Assembly: GCA_029204225.1 (NCBI GenBank)
Contig: CM055110.1
Coordinates: forward strand, 42,267,862-42,331,861
DNA from: Diphasiastrum complanatum
Taxonomy: Eukaryota > Streptophyta > Lycopodiopsida > Lycopodiales > Lycopodiaceae
Direction: 5' to 3'
Length of the DNA stretch: 64,000 nucleotides
Within the stretch, counting starts at the first letter, position 1; each line of letters begins with the position of its first letter. A model generated the notes under the pieces. The model did not search any database. It was not told the DNA's origin and saw only the letters and a list, made by a program, of their open reading frames with translations. Made by a program: the position numbers and the translations under genes. Shown here piece after piece: positions 1 through 12,700 of the stretch.

Positions 1-1200
1 TTTGATTACAACCTTTCATACATGTCCTTGTCTTTCTAATGCTTTCTAAAATATCTTTTTGCATGATGACATAATGCTTAATGCTTAATGCTTGTTGGTG
101 GTCCATATGTGTTCCTTTCAAAGTATCCCAAATTTGAGTAGTATGATGTGGGCCCCTTTGGTAAGCAAACATAAATATTGAGGGAATACATTATGCCTTT
201 TTTACACTTAGAAGATGTTCTCATGACTAATTCATGTGCAAATTTTAATATTAAGCAAATATGGACAAGATATTTTTTTGTTTTACAAGATATGTTGTTG
301 TTCCTACATAAATCATTCAACAAGAAAACAAGAAGGTCAAGGCAGGCAATTATGCCTTTTGTGTTGTTAGCATACGTTTCCATATACTTCATATGAAAGT
401 TTGATATGATCAATAAATGAGTGTGATATTTTGAATTTTAAATCATATCTTTAAAGCCACGTTTTGAAACATTAGTCACATGAAAGCTGACTAAAAAGAA
501 AACTAGGTGTGCCTTCTAAGGCATATATTACAACTTAAGACAATGAAGAGATTTCTTAGGTAAGCAATCTTAGATTCCTAAGGACCACTAAAGGATATCA
601 GTCTCATCTTCACAAGATATCAAAGCTCATAGCATCATTGCTAAACCACAAGGTGTGATTGCTAAGAAAAAAAACATTGACTCTAATAGAGGTATGTTAA
701 GATCATATTATGGAAGTTTCATGGTTGTATATGTGATTACTTGCTCATATATCAATTTGTGCATCTTAGTGCTAAAAAAATATTTGCTTCTCAAGAGTGA
801 AAAAAGATAGCCATTATTGCATTATGCAAAAGACCAATTTTCTCAAGAATTATGTAACAATGCATATGTAGAAAAGATCTTTGACAAGTAAATTTTTTGA
901 TCTTACATCCACAGCTCACTGGTGATGGGAGTAGAAAAGAAGTGGTTTAACCTAAAGCTAGAAACAACACTAAGGTATCCATAGGGAATGAGACCTTCTT
1001 TGAGATCTATGAGAATCTAACTGATTGTGAGAATGAGAAAATAAAAGAAGCTAGGGTTTATTGTAATTTCCATATGGTAGGGAAATAAAGAAGTACATTG
1101 TATGCCAAAATCAATAGCGTGTTGGATAAGATCTTATCCATGGATATGGGCTTGCCCATCCCTAACACAAGTCTTGCATGTGTGTGAAGGTATCATGAAT
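1..1200. other. AT-rich sequence, nothing recognised
   Basis: No homology-bearing frame, tRNA or terminal repeat was seen. Short open frames on both strands (178-396 plus, 413-78 minus) overlap each other and have low-complexity composition. Confidence 0.5.
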
Positions 1201-1259
1201 GATGTTGAAAGGAGCATTGCAAAGTCATGGTCTAGTGAAAAGTTGATTAGACACCCCTA

Positions 1260-2600
1260 CTGGTTGAATTGATGTTGGACACTAATTAAAGGCTTTCCTT
1301 CAAGACTAAAGACTATTGTTGTTGCTTGCTCTGCAAGACTGAAGATTGTTGTGCCTACCCTTCAAAGTTGAGGGCCATTGATGCCTCCCCTTTGGGTTCA
1401 CTACTAGATTATTGTCATCCCTTTGGATGGTTGTACTAGGCCTTTTATTCGAGATGTATCAATTGTAAATGTTGTCCATAGTCTTGCTAGACCATCACAG
1501 TTACTATTGTAATGTGAAGAATCTTCGGGTCATGCTTTTTCCAAGAATGTTTTTGGACGTACATTTTTGAAGCCTCTATCAATGACATTTTGAATGGACT
1601 CAATTAGCATTTTGTGGCACATGATTTGATGTCAAACTCTGTTAAATTAAAACTCAATACTGAGTGACTCAGAACCTTTGAGTGGAGAAAGAAAATACAC
1701 TTAAGATATCCTTAGAAGAAAAATTGATAAAGTGAGAAAAAAATATGAAGTGAAGAAAGTAACCAAGGAGCCAAAAGTTGGAAAAATGCAAGATATTGTA
1801 CGTACTTCAAACTATACTGGCTATATATCACTGTTGTCGTGCCTTGGCTATGCCTTCACAAGATTGTTGTGAGAAATTACCACACCTATTCATGTCAATA
1901 CCTATTATGCTACACTGCACATTTGCCGAAGGATGCGTCCTTGGCATGAAATTTGTTTTTACATTTTATCTTTTTACTGTAATTTTTTTTTACACACCTT
2001 CTGGCAAAAGGTGGGAGTAAAAAAAAGGTTATTTTTTGACGTGCACCTTCCAACAAGCTTGACACTCAAAGATCCTATGATAAATCTTTAAGAGATTTCT
2101 CATACTTTGCAATGAAATTTAAAGACAAACATACGGCAGCATGGGTCCTAATTGAAGGCTAGCTATGAGAATGTTACCTTTTAGGGTTGAAGGTTGTTGT
2201 CATTGCCAACCTTTTGAGGCCTAAGATTGTTCTTTGTTGCCATTTGGGAACATGTCTCAGATTGTTGGCTACCCTTCAAAGCCATTGTACTAGACCTTGT
2301 TCATTCGTGTAAATATTGTAGGTAATTGCATATTTTGTTGTCCATAGTAATCACCAGTCTTATGAAGAATGCATTGGATGATGAATATGCATGTTTTTGG
2401 TGACAATATTCATATCCATGTTGTCCTTACTCAATTTCAGTGCACTAAACCAAGAGCAAATGAACTCATTTTGCCGTATAAGATTGAAGACCAAACTTTA
2501 TTAAATTAGTCCTCGATACAAATTAGTGACTTGTGACCATGTGAGAAAACAAAAAAAGGAGGACTTAACTCTAACTAGACTCAAAAAATAAGGAGATTTA
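1260..2600. repeat. Diverged direct duplication (~1260-1720 and ~2130-2600)
   Basis: Two blocks about 880 bp apart share an ordered series of motifs. These include CTACCCTTCAAAG, a tACTAGrCCTT..ATTCG block, TTGTCCATAG, GAAGAAT, TTAAATTA and a GAGAAA-rich end. Identity is low and indels are frequent, so this is an old duplication or a pair of decayed terminal repeats. Confidence 0.5.
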
Positions 2601-2999
2601 GCATTTTTTTAAAAGAAAATGTTGAGAGATAATGAAGATAGATGTTCTAGGAACATAAATAACATTGTTATCTTCTCTTAAAATAGAAAATAAAAGAATA
2701 AAAATGTTCTCCCAAATCAATTGTTTTGTTAATAATATTACATATTTGACAACCAATATAAAAACTCTCCTGACGCCTCCTTAGTTCTCAAGTGTTTTTT
2801 TCTTCCCTTGCATTCATCCCCCACCCCCTATGGCGATCCAAACATTTCTACAAATGAATGCTTCTGTTTCAGACACTTCTCTAGCATCATCTCATCCCAT
2901 ACGAATATGATCCCCCACCCCCACTCTTCCTCCTCCTCCTATTCAAGCTTATATGTCACTCATCTTTTCTTCAATTCCAAATGGAACCATGATTCCATT

Positions 3000-3260
3000 T
3001 TGGCCAGCCAAACTCAAAACCATCTATAAAATTCGTTTTGCCAAATGTAAGAACTTCTTCCACTACATAATATCCCAATCCCTCTCCCTTTGAAAACCAA
3101 ATCGTTGTACCTTAAAGACTAACTTTGCACCTTCTGCCATGAAGAAGGTGAAATCCCACTGCACCTATTCTTTGATTGCCCCCCACCCTCCTCTTGGCTG
3201 TTCCTTTCGAGATTTATAAAATTTGAACTCTCCTTCTCTTTGGAAACTATGCACCATGGA
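3000..3260 (+). pseudogene. LINE remnant, zf-RVT zinc-binding region
   Basis: One frame reads LCTFCHEEGEIPLHLFFDCP at about 3123-3182. This matches the C-x2-C...H-x4-5-C finger (zf-RVT) at the C terminus of plant LINE polymerases (usual form CxxCxxxxEtxxHLFFxCP). The preceding 100 bp (IPLPLKTKSL) is compatible but in a shifted frame. No RT domain is nearby. Confidence 0.6.
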
Positions 3261-6200
3261 GTCAACTTACCTCTTTAAAGGAACGACTCTCTTTTGTGGT
3301 CTATCTAGAGGCTTTTGCTATTATGGGACATAGGCAAAAATTAGAAAGCCTTCTTAGATGGATGTTGCAATATCATTATTTCGAAATATCAAATACACTC
3401 ATGCCATACACAACTATCTTAACCAAAATTTTGGCATGTAATTAGCCACCTTGCAAGGTGTGGAATTCAACTATCATGTAGTCCTCTCTCTCAAAGGACT
3501 AAATTTTCATACATTGGTAGGTTTTTACTTGTATCTTGCCTTTCTCAAATGGGGGTGGACCCCATAAATTAAAACACCTAGTCTCTTTTGATGATATTTT
3601 GTATAGAGAGTATATTTTCAAAAAAAATATTCTCCTCGTCATAAGGAGAAATTTCAAAAGTGCTCATTAGCGCATATTCACAAAATGAACGATTGGACCT
3701 TAGAGAATCAACTACACCTCTCTTGTTCTCTAACACATGTTAATACCTGGAACAATTATTTACAACCTAAACCCTCCTCGACTATTTAAATCACTTAGGC
3801 TTGATACACTAACTGCTTACACCGCCATAACTATTCTTAAAGACACTTAAGTTTCTTGAATTCAACAAAATATTAATCGAAAACTATTGATCCCCAAGGG
3901 GCAAGGTGAGTTCTATTATTGGTTTCTAAACTGCAAATGGATTTGGTGTTCAGATAGTTTGAAAAAAGTCACAATTTTTTTTTATATATTGATGTTTATA
4001 CTCTAACAATCACCAAGCGTATATTAGGTTTTGTAAGTCCTTACCAAGGTGGGAATTGAGAAATCACACGGCCAATATGCATTTAAAACTATCATATGGA
4101 CATAATCTAGATGCTTTGCACAACTATTAAAATGGAGGAAATTGCTCACTGCTATGAGCCAAAAGTACCCCGAAGCTTCAAGTAAATGCTTCCCTTATCA
4201 TTCTTGGAATAATGGAAACATTGGGTGACATTTCAAGTCTTCTAATTTACCGATTGTATCATCTTGTCTCATTCCTTGGCTACACAATTACAAGATTATA
4301 ATGAGCAACTATTGCACCTTTCAAGTTATGCTATGTTATTCCTCATCTATTCAATAAACTCAATCAGGTCAAGAGAATATTTGCTAGCCAACTAGGATTA
4401 AATAATGCAAAATCAAAAAATAACAATAAACCCTGATACCCAAATACTAATTGCTCTAGAAAATATGAAGCAATTTTTGTTTGCCATAATCCTTGAACGA
4501 ATGCATGTAGAAATAAAGCCAAGAACCATTTGACAAAGACTCAAACCTATCGCATGAACATTTCAACACAAAGGTGTCAATTTAATGAGATACAAGAGCA
4601 TTGACAAGGTAATAACTTGCCAATCACACTATTATTGGAGTATCCTTTCACTAAAAGTTTCTAGCTTTCTAATCTTGTTATGCTAAAGAAGGAAAAAAGA
4701 TTAAGTGAAAAGAGAGTCATATGGCCACCGCCATCAATTTGATCTCAATTTGGCAGAATTTTTGTGAGAGAATTGTCAAAATGATATTCCAATTTTCAAA
4801 AAATCAAAATGGAATAAATAAACTGTCCTTGCCTCATTGCATGAGGGCAAACTCAGCTCAGAGATTGTTCAAATGGTGCAGAAAAGTAACAATATTGGAT
4901 TTGAAATGATGGAAGAGAGCAATGATGGCAAAGAAACTAAGAGGGCATTGAATAATTTGTGTAGTAAATGTTTGATGTTATATCAACCTAGAAGAGAAAT
5001 CTTGTTCCTGTCAATAGATAACCTCAATCACCGTTCATGTTTTTGTGTCATGCTTCAACACACATCTATTGCCTTCAATGTTATGTCAACGTGCATGGTA
5101 TACATGGCATGTGTATGTGTTGCATGCATGAATATCTCACTATTTGAAGTACTTGGATGGTTCTGTTTCTTTGTGTGGTTGTATTTCTTGCAGGCTCAAA
5201 CTTCATTCAGTTCAAGATTCCATTTCCCGTGCCTGCTGGGCTCTACATGTACTCTGATTGTTGCTCTTCTTAATCTGCAAATACTTATTCTAGTAACCTG
5301 TAACATTTTTACCCACAACTTTATTCAATTATATTTTATGACAAACTTGACTTAATTTCATGCCTTGGAACAATTTCGTTCTTGCAACCCTCCACTCAAT
5401 TGACAAGACCTAACCTTGCCCATAGTTACTTGACTTGACGTGGGCCCAGACTTCTAGATACATAAGGAGGCATGGGCATATAGGCCACCGTGGCTGCCAT
5501 AGCAATTACGTGCCTGCCACCATCCAACAGTGGTGGCTGCCTGGTGAGCTTGAAAGATGTTGGTGATCCTCTTGGGTAGCCACCATTGTTGGACAGTGGT
5601 GAGACCATGACTGCCATGGAAGCCACAATTGCGTGTATGGTCCTCCTGATTAGAGGAAGCCTGCCATCTTTACAAATGTATGCCACTGTTGTAGTTAACT
5701 GGGAAAATTCTGCATGCTTCTGAAAAGACATCAAAACCTAAAAGTCTGCAGTCTGCATGCTTCCAAAAAACATTAAAAACCTAAAAGTCTCATAGTAGAA
5801 AGTTTCATGGCTTGACATTTTACTATGTTATCCTACAATGTAGAATCTAATGATAACCAAATATTTGCCCGTTCCATTATGTAAATGTTAGGCCCATGCC
5901 ATTTACTTATTTTGGCAAAACTGTAACAATGCTACACTCTTGCTGGCCTGTCTTTTACATTACAAAACACTGCACAGAAAACAAGTAAATAATAGCAAAA
6001 GATGTTCAACCTAATCAAGTATGTGCATAATGATCTTGCCTTATTGAGAATATAGTTTATTTTGTAATCTGGAAATTTGACAAGAGCTAGCACAACAAGG
6101 TTTTCAGCAAGAGAATGCCACGTATATAAAATATGCAGTCTTCAAAATACATAAAACAACTTTTTTATCATTTAGAAATAAATCAGAGTGGTTCTGCTTG

Positions 6201-6671
6201 GAATTCTCAGTTATGGGTTTCTCAATAAGCTAATAATGTGAAGTCCAAAGTCCTACTTTTTGCCAATTGCAGACACTCCAAGTACTTGAAGGGGTGCAAT
6301 AAAAAATTTCTTCTATACTGGCAATTATGCTAATGACAGTACTGAATTGTATGGAATTTAAGACAGAACAATATCAAAGCTGTAAATTGATTGATCTGAG
6401 TAAGTGTGAAAGAAAGATTCTTCTGTATTGCTTCTATCTCAAATTATGTACAGTGAACTTTGCTTTCATGAATAATTTGGTAGCAAGAACTGACCCCTGT
6501 ACACTAAACACTCGAAGGAGATATACTCTGTTAATACAAACAGAAAACACATAAGTGCACACAACTCACACAAGGAATATTTGGGAGTGGTAATGACCAA
6601 TCAGAAGATTCCAAGCACTGGCCTTACGCTCCTCAATCTCTATCGGACCTCTAAGTTGGTGCAGGTTCCCA
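3260..6671. other. Region 3' of the FIP2-like gene, no recognisable gene
   Basis: It should contain the 3' UTR of the minus-strand gene near its right edge. The longest open frame (4837-5355, plus, 172 codons) has a hydrophobic, Cys-rich tail and no recognisable domain. A stretch at 5460-5690 carries repeated GCCACC / CAGTGGTGG motifs. Nothing else could be assigned. Confidence 0.4.
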
Positions 6672-6725
6672 CTACCTGCTTGCTCCTTGCAAATTTGCAC
6701 CAACTAAATTTGCACCTTCCAAAAG
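6672..6725 (-). CDS. FIP2: FIP2-like exon 11 (C terminus and stop)
   Basis: After acceptor ATGTTAG it encodes LLEGANLVGANLQGASR and a TAG stop at 6674-6672. Family members end GAIR; here the end is GASR. Downstream on the coding strand there is no nearby canonical AATAAA. The first one seen is near 6062-6057, which would imply a 3' UTR of about 600 nt. Confidence 0.93.
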   Translation of the reverse strand, partial: LLEGANLVGANLQGASR

Positions 6726-9700
6726 CTAACATAGAATTTAAACAAGCAAATAAGCTTCCAAAATCTAATGCAAATTATGCCACACAATAACGCAAACCAA
6801 AAGCAGCGTTGATTGTGAAAGCTATTTGATGAATCATGATCGTAACCCTCACTCATTTGCAGAGTATGATAATCATGCTCTGCCCATACAATAACTTAGA
6901 TAGTTGCAAACCTAGAGTATAGCAACTTTTAAACAGCAATGCTGACACTCAGCAACTAAGATGTTTTCATTATCTTCCAAATTTAAGACTCTTACCGTGT
7001 CTCTCAAATCAACATTTCGCAAAAACGCTCTTTGTAAGTTTGCCAAACGTAAGTCTGCTCCACTCAACTTTGCCCCCTGTGGAGACATCAACCAAGATCA
7101 GTGAGATATACAGCACTGAGACTAAGGCTTTCTTGCTCTTATCACTGTAACATCAGAAAGTCTAAAGGGTTACATGAGTTATCCAGATCTAGCAAAATAC
7201 TTTCTTAAATGTGCATCTTTGGTCCAGTCACTAGCTTTAGAGTATCGAAGAAAATAATTAACTTAAACCAGTTGGCATAGTCACCCAGTGCTTTCTTTAA
7301 GATTGAATAAACAACAAAATGTGAGAATTGAGGTCAAGTATAGTACAAATCTAACAGGCAATCAAGTGTGCTGACAAGACTGAAAAAAACTTCTCAGCCT
7401 CAATGCAGTTGGTTCCCTCATTGTAACCCCCTCCATTGTACCGATTAAGATGACATTTATTATCTCCTTTTGAGAATGAGACAGGAGCAGAGTCTTATAG
7501 TCGGATGACTTCAATGTTGAGCCAGCTGAGTGCTAGATAGAGTAGCATGAGAGCACATGACATCTATAGGCTATGGATATGGACAAGATTCGTATTTGTA
7601 GACACTCGGCAGATAGAGGGGAACCGATTACCTCATATGGTGAACACCTTCCAGATCTTGGAGAGTTGCATTAGCTTATCATCCATATAGGCTTGTCGAC
7701 ATGGCCCACATCAGGAGAATTTGAATGTGATCCTTCGCTATGAGATTTTGGGGGGGCGAGCCCAGGACTAGCGTTGAACATTGCATGATGAATCATCTCA
7801 TGGGATCACCGGCCTTCATTTCCACATGTTACTAACCTTTTAATCAACAACACCATCCTTTCAGACCACACTTTCATCACTTTCCAGATAAAATCAACAC
7901 CCACACACATTCACAGCCACTACCTCAATCTCACATGCACCCAGAAGCATGTTTATTATATTCTATGTACCTAACTATCAGTCTTCACTTTTTCCATTCT
8001 GTAATACATGTCACAAGACGTCTCAGCTGATGTGACAACCAAAGTCCTTTCATAAGCCCATCATACTTCAACATTGATATCCTTTCCCCCACAAACCATA
8101 TAAACCACGGTCCAAAGACACCTTCCTTCACAGCACATCATACAACGAGGAGTGTCAGATGTTCCATTTGCATGTCATCTATATTTGTGCTACATCGCCC
8201 CAGCTTTTCCAAGAAAAATGTTGTCAAAACAGGCGAAAATTATGGTCGAACAAAAAAAATTTCCATCCCCACTGCATGGTTTATCATCTGGCAGACCTTG
8301 TATGCCACCACACTATACACCACCTCAGACCCACCCATCAACATATCCCCATGTCCAAAAGAAAATCTCCATCTTCATGGATACCACGGTTCTAGATGCC
8401 TCCATAAATTGAAAACCAATCCATCACTTCACCAAAGATGAAGGGCAAACTTAGTCTTGTGAAGGGGGGTTTAAGCAGATTTCTTCCATGCATACTTTCT
8501 CCATATCATTAACACAAGCAAGGTGATACATCTCAACAGGACTCCTACACAGGCTCACTCTGACAGTTTTGGATTCCTTCGCATCAGCTACAGACGGAGA
8601 CAGGCTATTGTTTGAAAGGATCACATATTTTGCAGCCAGCCAGTCACAGTCACTCTTCAATCTTTGACCTCCTATGAGGATCAAGGATGTGTGGCACTTG
8701 ATTTTATAATTAATGCTTGACCTCAAACAAGTACCCCTGCCGAATGATACGCCTGCAAGAGATCTTATCTAAACACACATCACATCTCTCTTTTTGAGAC
8801 GACGTCCCATTGACAGTCTCCAATTCAGAAGACAACGATATAGCCATATACCTTGTCATGATCATACTTGCAGACGACTCATAGATACACGTAGAGCTCC
8901 ATGACAGCAATACTTTCTCAATCCCACTTAAGATGTCAACAACTCCATCTCCTGATTGATACAGCATCTGGAATTCCACTCTCACTAGATTCCCCACTCC
9001 AAGGGCATATGCCATTAAGTTTACCTAGGCATGTCTCCATTATGCTGAACTAGTTTGATCCCAGTTTGGACCTAAAAGTATTGAAAATATTGCTCATGGG
9101 AATGGCACAAATAAAAGCATCAGGGTGGACACCCAAGGCATTTGCATTGTGATTAACCAGTAATATCTTACCTTCAAGTTAGCTCCTTCTAAATTGGCGC
9201 CAGAAAAATTCGCATTGGTAAGATCTGCACTCTGCAGCAGTACAAATATGAGTAAAGCCCAGAATGATTGAGATAGGACAAGATTGAGAGCAATATTAGT
9301 TAGTCAAAGTGGTCTCAACCTGGTTATCAAAAACACATTCTCGCACTGAACTATATACACATGTACCTCATTAACTCAAAGCCTAATGCACTGTCCATAA
9401 ACACGAATAAAATGATGTATGAAGGAATCACACAAGCTGTCCACCTGAAAACAAAGTCAATGCAGTGTAACTGTAGAGAGAGGTCTTCAATGTGAAGCAC
9501 AGTACCCATTTTCACTTCCACAGATCATCATGACTTGAGGTAAAAAGTCTTGCATCAAAAAATAGACACAAAATTCAAAAACTAATGAAGATAACTTTTC
9601 CTTGTGAGATGAAAGTTGAAAGAGGACGTTACATTGTGCAAGCCATGATCCAACTATATGCCAAGTAGATAAGCAGGTTGAGACAAATCACAATGCTGCG

Positions 9701-12700
9701 CATTCGACAGCCAACCTTCGGAGGTGGTTTTATCCTACACCTACCTAGGTGTACTACTTAGTGGTCCTATCTTCAGTTTGAGGCACGCAACGATCTGGGA
9801 AGGGTCATGCTTCCCTAGTCCAGCTACAGAGTTCTGTTTCAAGAGACATTCACAGTTTCTCCCTATTGGTCGATGCCCTGTTCTGGCTCATAGTATATGT
9901 CCGGAGAGTTTTGACGCTTCCTACAAATAGATCCTCTCATCTGGCAGTCACCTCTTTGATGCAGCTTCACAATCAACGCTTCCAGTTCTCATGGTACTCT
10001 CGGGAAGCCCGCCTTCTAGACATGTTCGGCATCCCTATCTCAGTCTTCCAAGCTAGTCCTCATGAGTATATCAGACAATCTATTTAACATGCCTATATTC
10101 AGCATACTTGGCAGGGCAATTGGGCGTTAAGCCTAACTTCTATTGAACACATTTCTTGGAGCTAGATTCCCAATCCTACCACAATACCTTGACTCTAGAC
10201 TATCACATTGTTTGATGTTTACTTTGGGACGAATTCGTGTTTCTTCACACCAGCTCTAAGGAACACTCTATTTTCAGATACCCTATTTACTATGAGATTC
10301 ATGGGAGATATTATTGCCTTTTCAAAGACTCACACACCTTACACCCTATGGTGATCCCAGATGTGTTGCCCTTATGCTACGTGAGATGTCCTTACTACGA
10401 AGAGATTTGTGCTAGCACATTCAGTCTATAAGAGGACAGATAAGCGAGAGAGGAAAGCCTAGCCCTCCACTTGAATGGAGCGAATTTTTGGACGAGAAAT
10501 TTCAGCTTTGAAAAGTCTCATAGTTTCAGCTCCAGTTTTCAAACTTGAGAATTCCGACCTTCCTTACTAAGTGAAAACCGCTTGCGAGTGATTTTGCAAT
10601 AGGAGCGATACTGTTCCAAAATGGAAAAGCCTATGGCTTTTGAAAGTAAGAGACTAACTTATGCACAAACAAAATATTCTACTCATGAAAAGGAGCTCTT
10701 TGTTGTGATTCACGCGGTGAAAACTTGGAGACATTATCTATATGCTAACAAGTTTACTGTGAACACAAATCATCAACCTCTCAACTATTTTTATAATCGA
10801 AATAATTTGAGAAGAAAGGCCCATTGGGCTATGTTGATGCAAGAACTTGAATTTGAAATTCGCTATATTAAAAGAACTAAAAATCAAGTTGCAGATACTT
10901 CGAGTTGTATTTGTGCATCCAATAAATGAGACATGACATACATGTTATAGCCAAGAATAAATAGGATCTTAGTCTAGACAGTGGTGAGCAATGAGGCTGA
11001 GACATGACATTCACATGCCATAGGACAAGCAGGTTTTACATCACAGCATTCCACCCCGTGGCTATCATCAAGGAAGCGAGATTAAAAAAGAAGTGGGTAT
11101 ATTGCTACTTGTTCATTTTAGACCAGCTCTTGCCTTACTAACACGAAATCTCCTCCATTTAGAGACTAAGGGACCTCCAGTTCTCAACAAACACTATATT
11201 GGCTTTTATGGCACTATACGAGGTCTTTAGATCAAAGGATGGCATATATGAGCTTGTATCTAGCACTACCGGTGTGATGTAGGGATGCTCTCTCTCCTAC
11301 TCTCTTTGTTCTATCTAAGATGAACTAGAGTTTTGTAGTTCGGGATTGCGGCCAAGGTTGCAAATTGATTGTGGGGGGATATTCTCATTTCTATCGTTTT
11401 ATATGTGGACGATGCTCTGATTTTCACCCTTGGTAAGGGTTTGCAATGGCATCCTGACACATTTCACTCCTTCTGCTGCGCCTGGGGTGTAGAGGTGAAT
11501 GTAAAGAATGATGCAAATCGGGATGGCCTAGAGCATGTAAAAACACAATTCTAGACACCAAAGTTTAGCGGAAGCTTGAGGATCTTGGATCTAATAAGCC
11601 CAAAAGTTGCCAAGAGCAAGATCATCAAAATGCATTAAAAACACTTTAGAAAGTGTATGGATAGATGTGCAATGATCTACACAATTTGGATCACCAAATG
11701 ATTAAGAATTATGATCCTAGGAAATGGCGAATTGGATCTATAATTCAGGACAGCAAGAAGAACACATTAAAATATGGAAAGAATTAAATGAAATGAACAT
11801 TACCATCGAGACATCAAGAACAAGAATGTAGGGAAAGGGGGAGGCTCTCCACCCTCTCCAATAGATTTTTCCTTCACAAATGATCTCTCTTGGATACTCG
11901 ATGGAGGAGTGGAGAGCCCCTTTTATAATTTTTATTGAGAATCAAGGTTACATTGCTTGGTAGTAGGTTGATGAGCGAAGTAGAGTTCCTCTAGGTGTTT
12001 GCATGCATTCTCTCCATGCATGAGTCCCAAGGACCCACAAATTTCACCTACAGAGAGATTAAAAATGTCAGGACCCAAGTAAACTCTTGCATGTCAAAAG
12101 TTTGGACCCAACTTAAAATAATTAACTTACGACCTTAGGAACCTAAGTGATTAAATTAATTTTTTTAACTACCTTGGAGTTGCCAACATCTTGCAAGAAG
12201 GGTCTCCAACTTAAAATATACCTTGACTCTCGATTTTTATATTGTTTTTGTTTAGTTTATTCTATTCTAACCTTAGACTTCCTAAGGTTAAAACTTGTTG
12301 TAATTAAATCACAACATGTACCAAGGCAATTTGGCTGAGGCACACTAAAAAATTTACAAGGGGAATTTTTGTGAATGCTTACAAATGATAACAAAGAGGA
12401 CTAACATTATGATCTTCAATACATCCACATCTTTTATACAAAGACAATCATTCTTTGTAGATAGTCAACACCTAGGCATTGTTTCCCAACACATATCTAG
12501 AGGTATCTATTACTCAATCTCAGCTCTGTATGAGCCAAGCAGCTATGAGTAGACTAGGGAAGGGAAAGACCTCCTTAGTCAACTTGGAGCAACTATGCTT
12601 CCATAAGCATATCCATGACACAAAGAGAAAAGTGTCGGTTGATAGCGATCGCTACATATGCTACACACACTCATACATCATGCAGTCTACACATCAAACA

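Noticed and set aside
4837-5355. 172-codon plus-strand open frame
   Set aside because: No domain, skewed hydrophobic and Cys-rich composition, no splice or promoter support.
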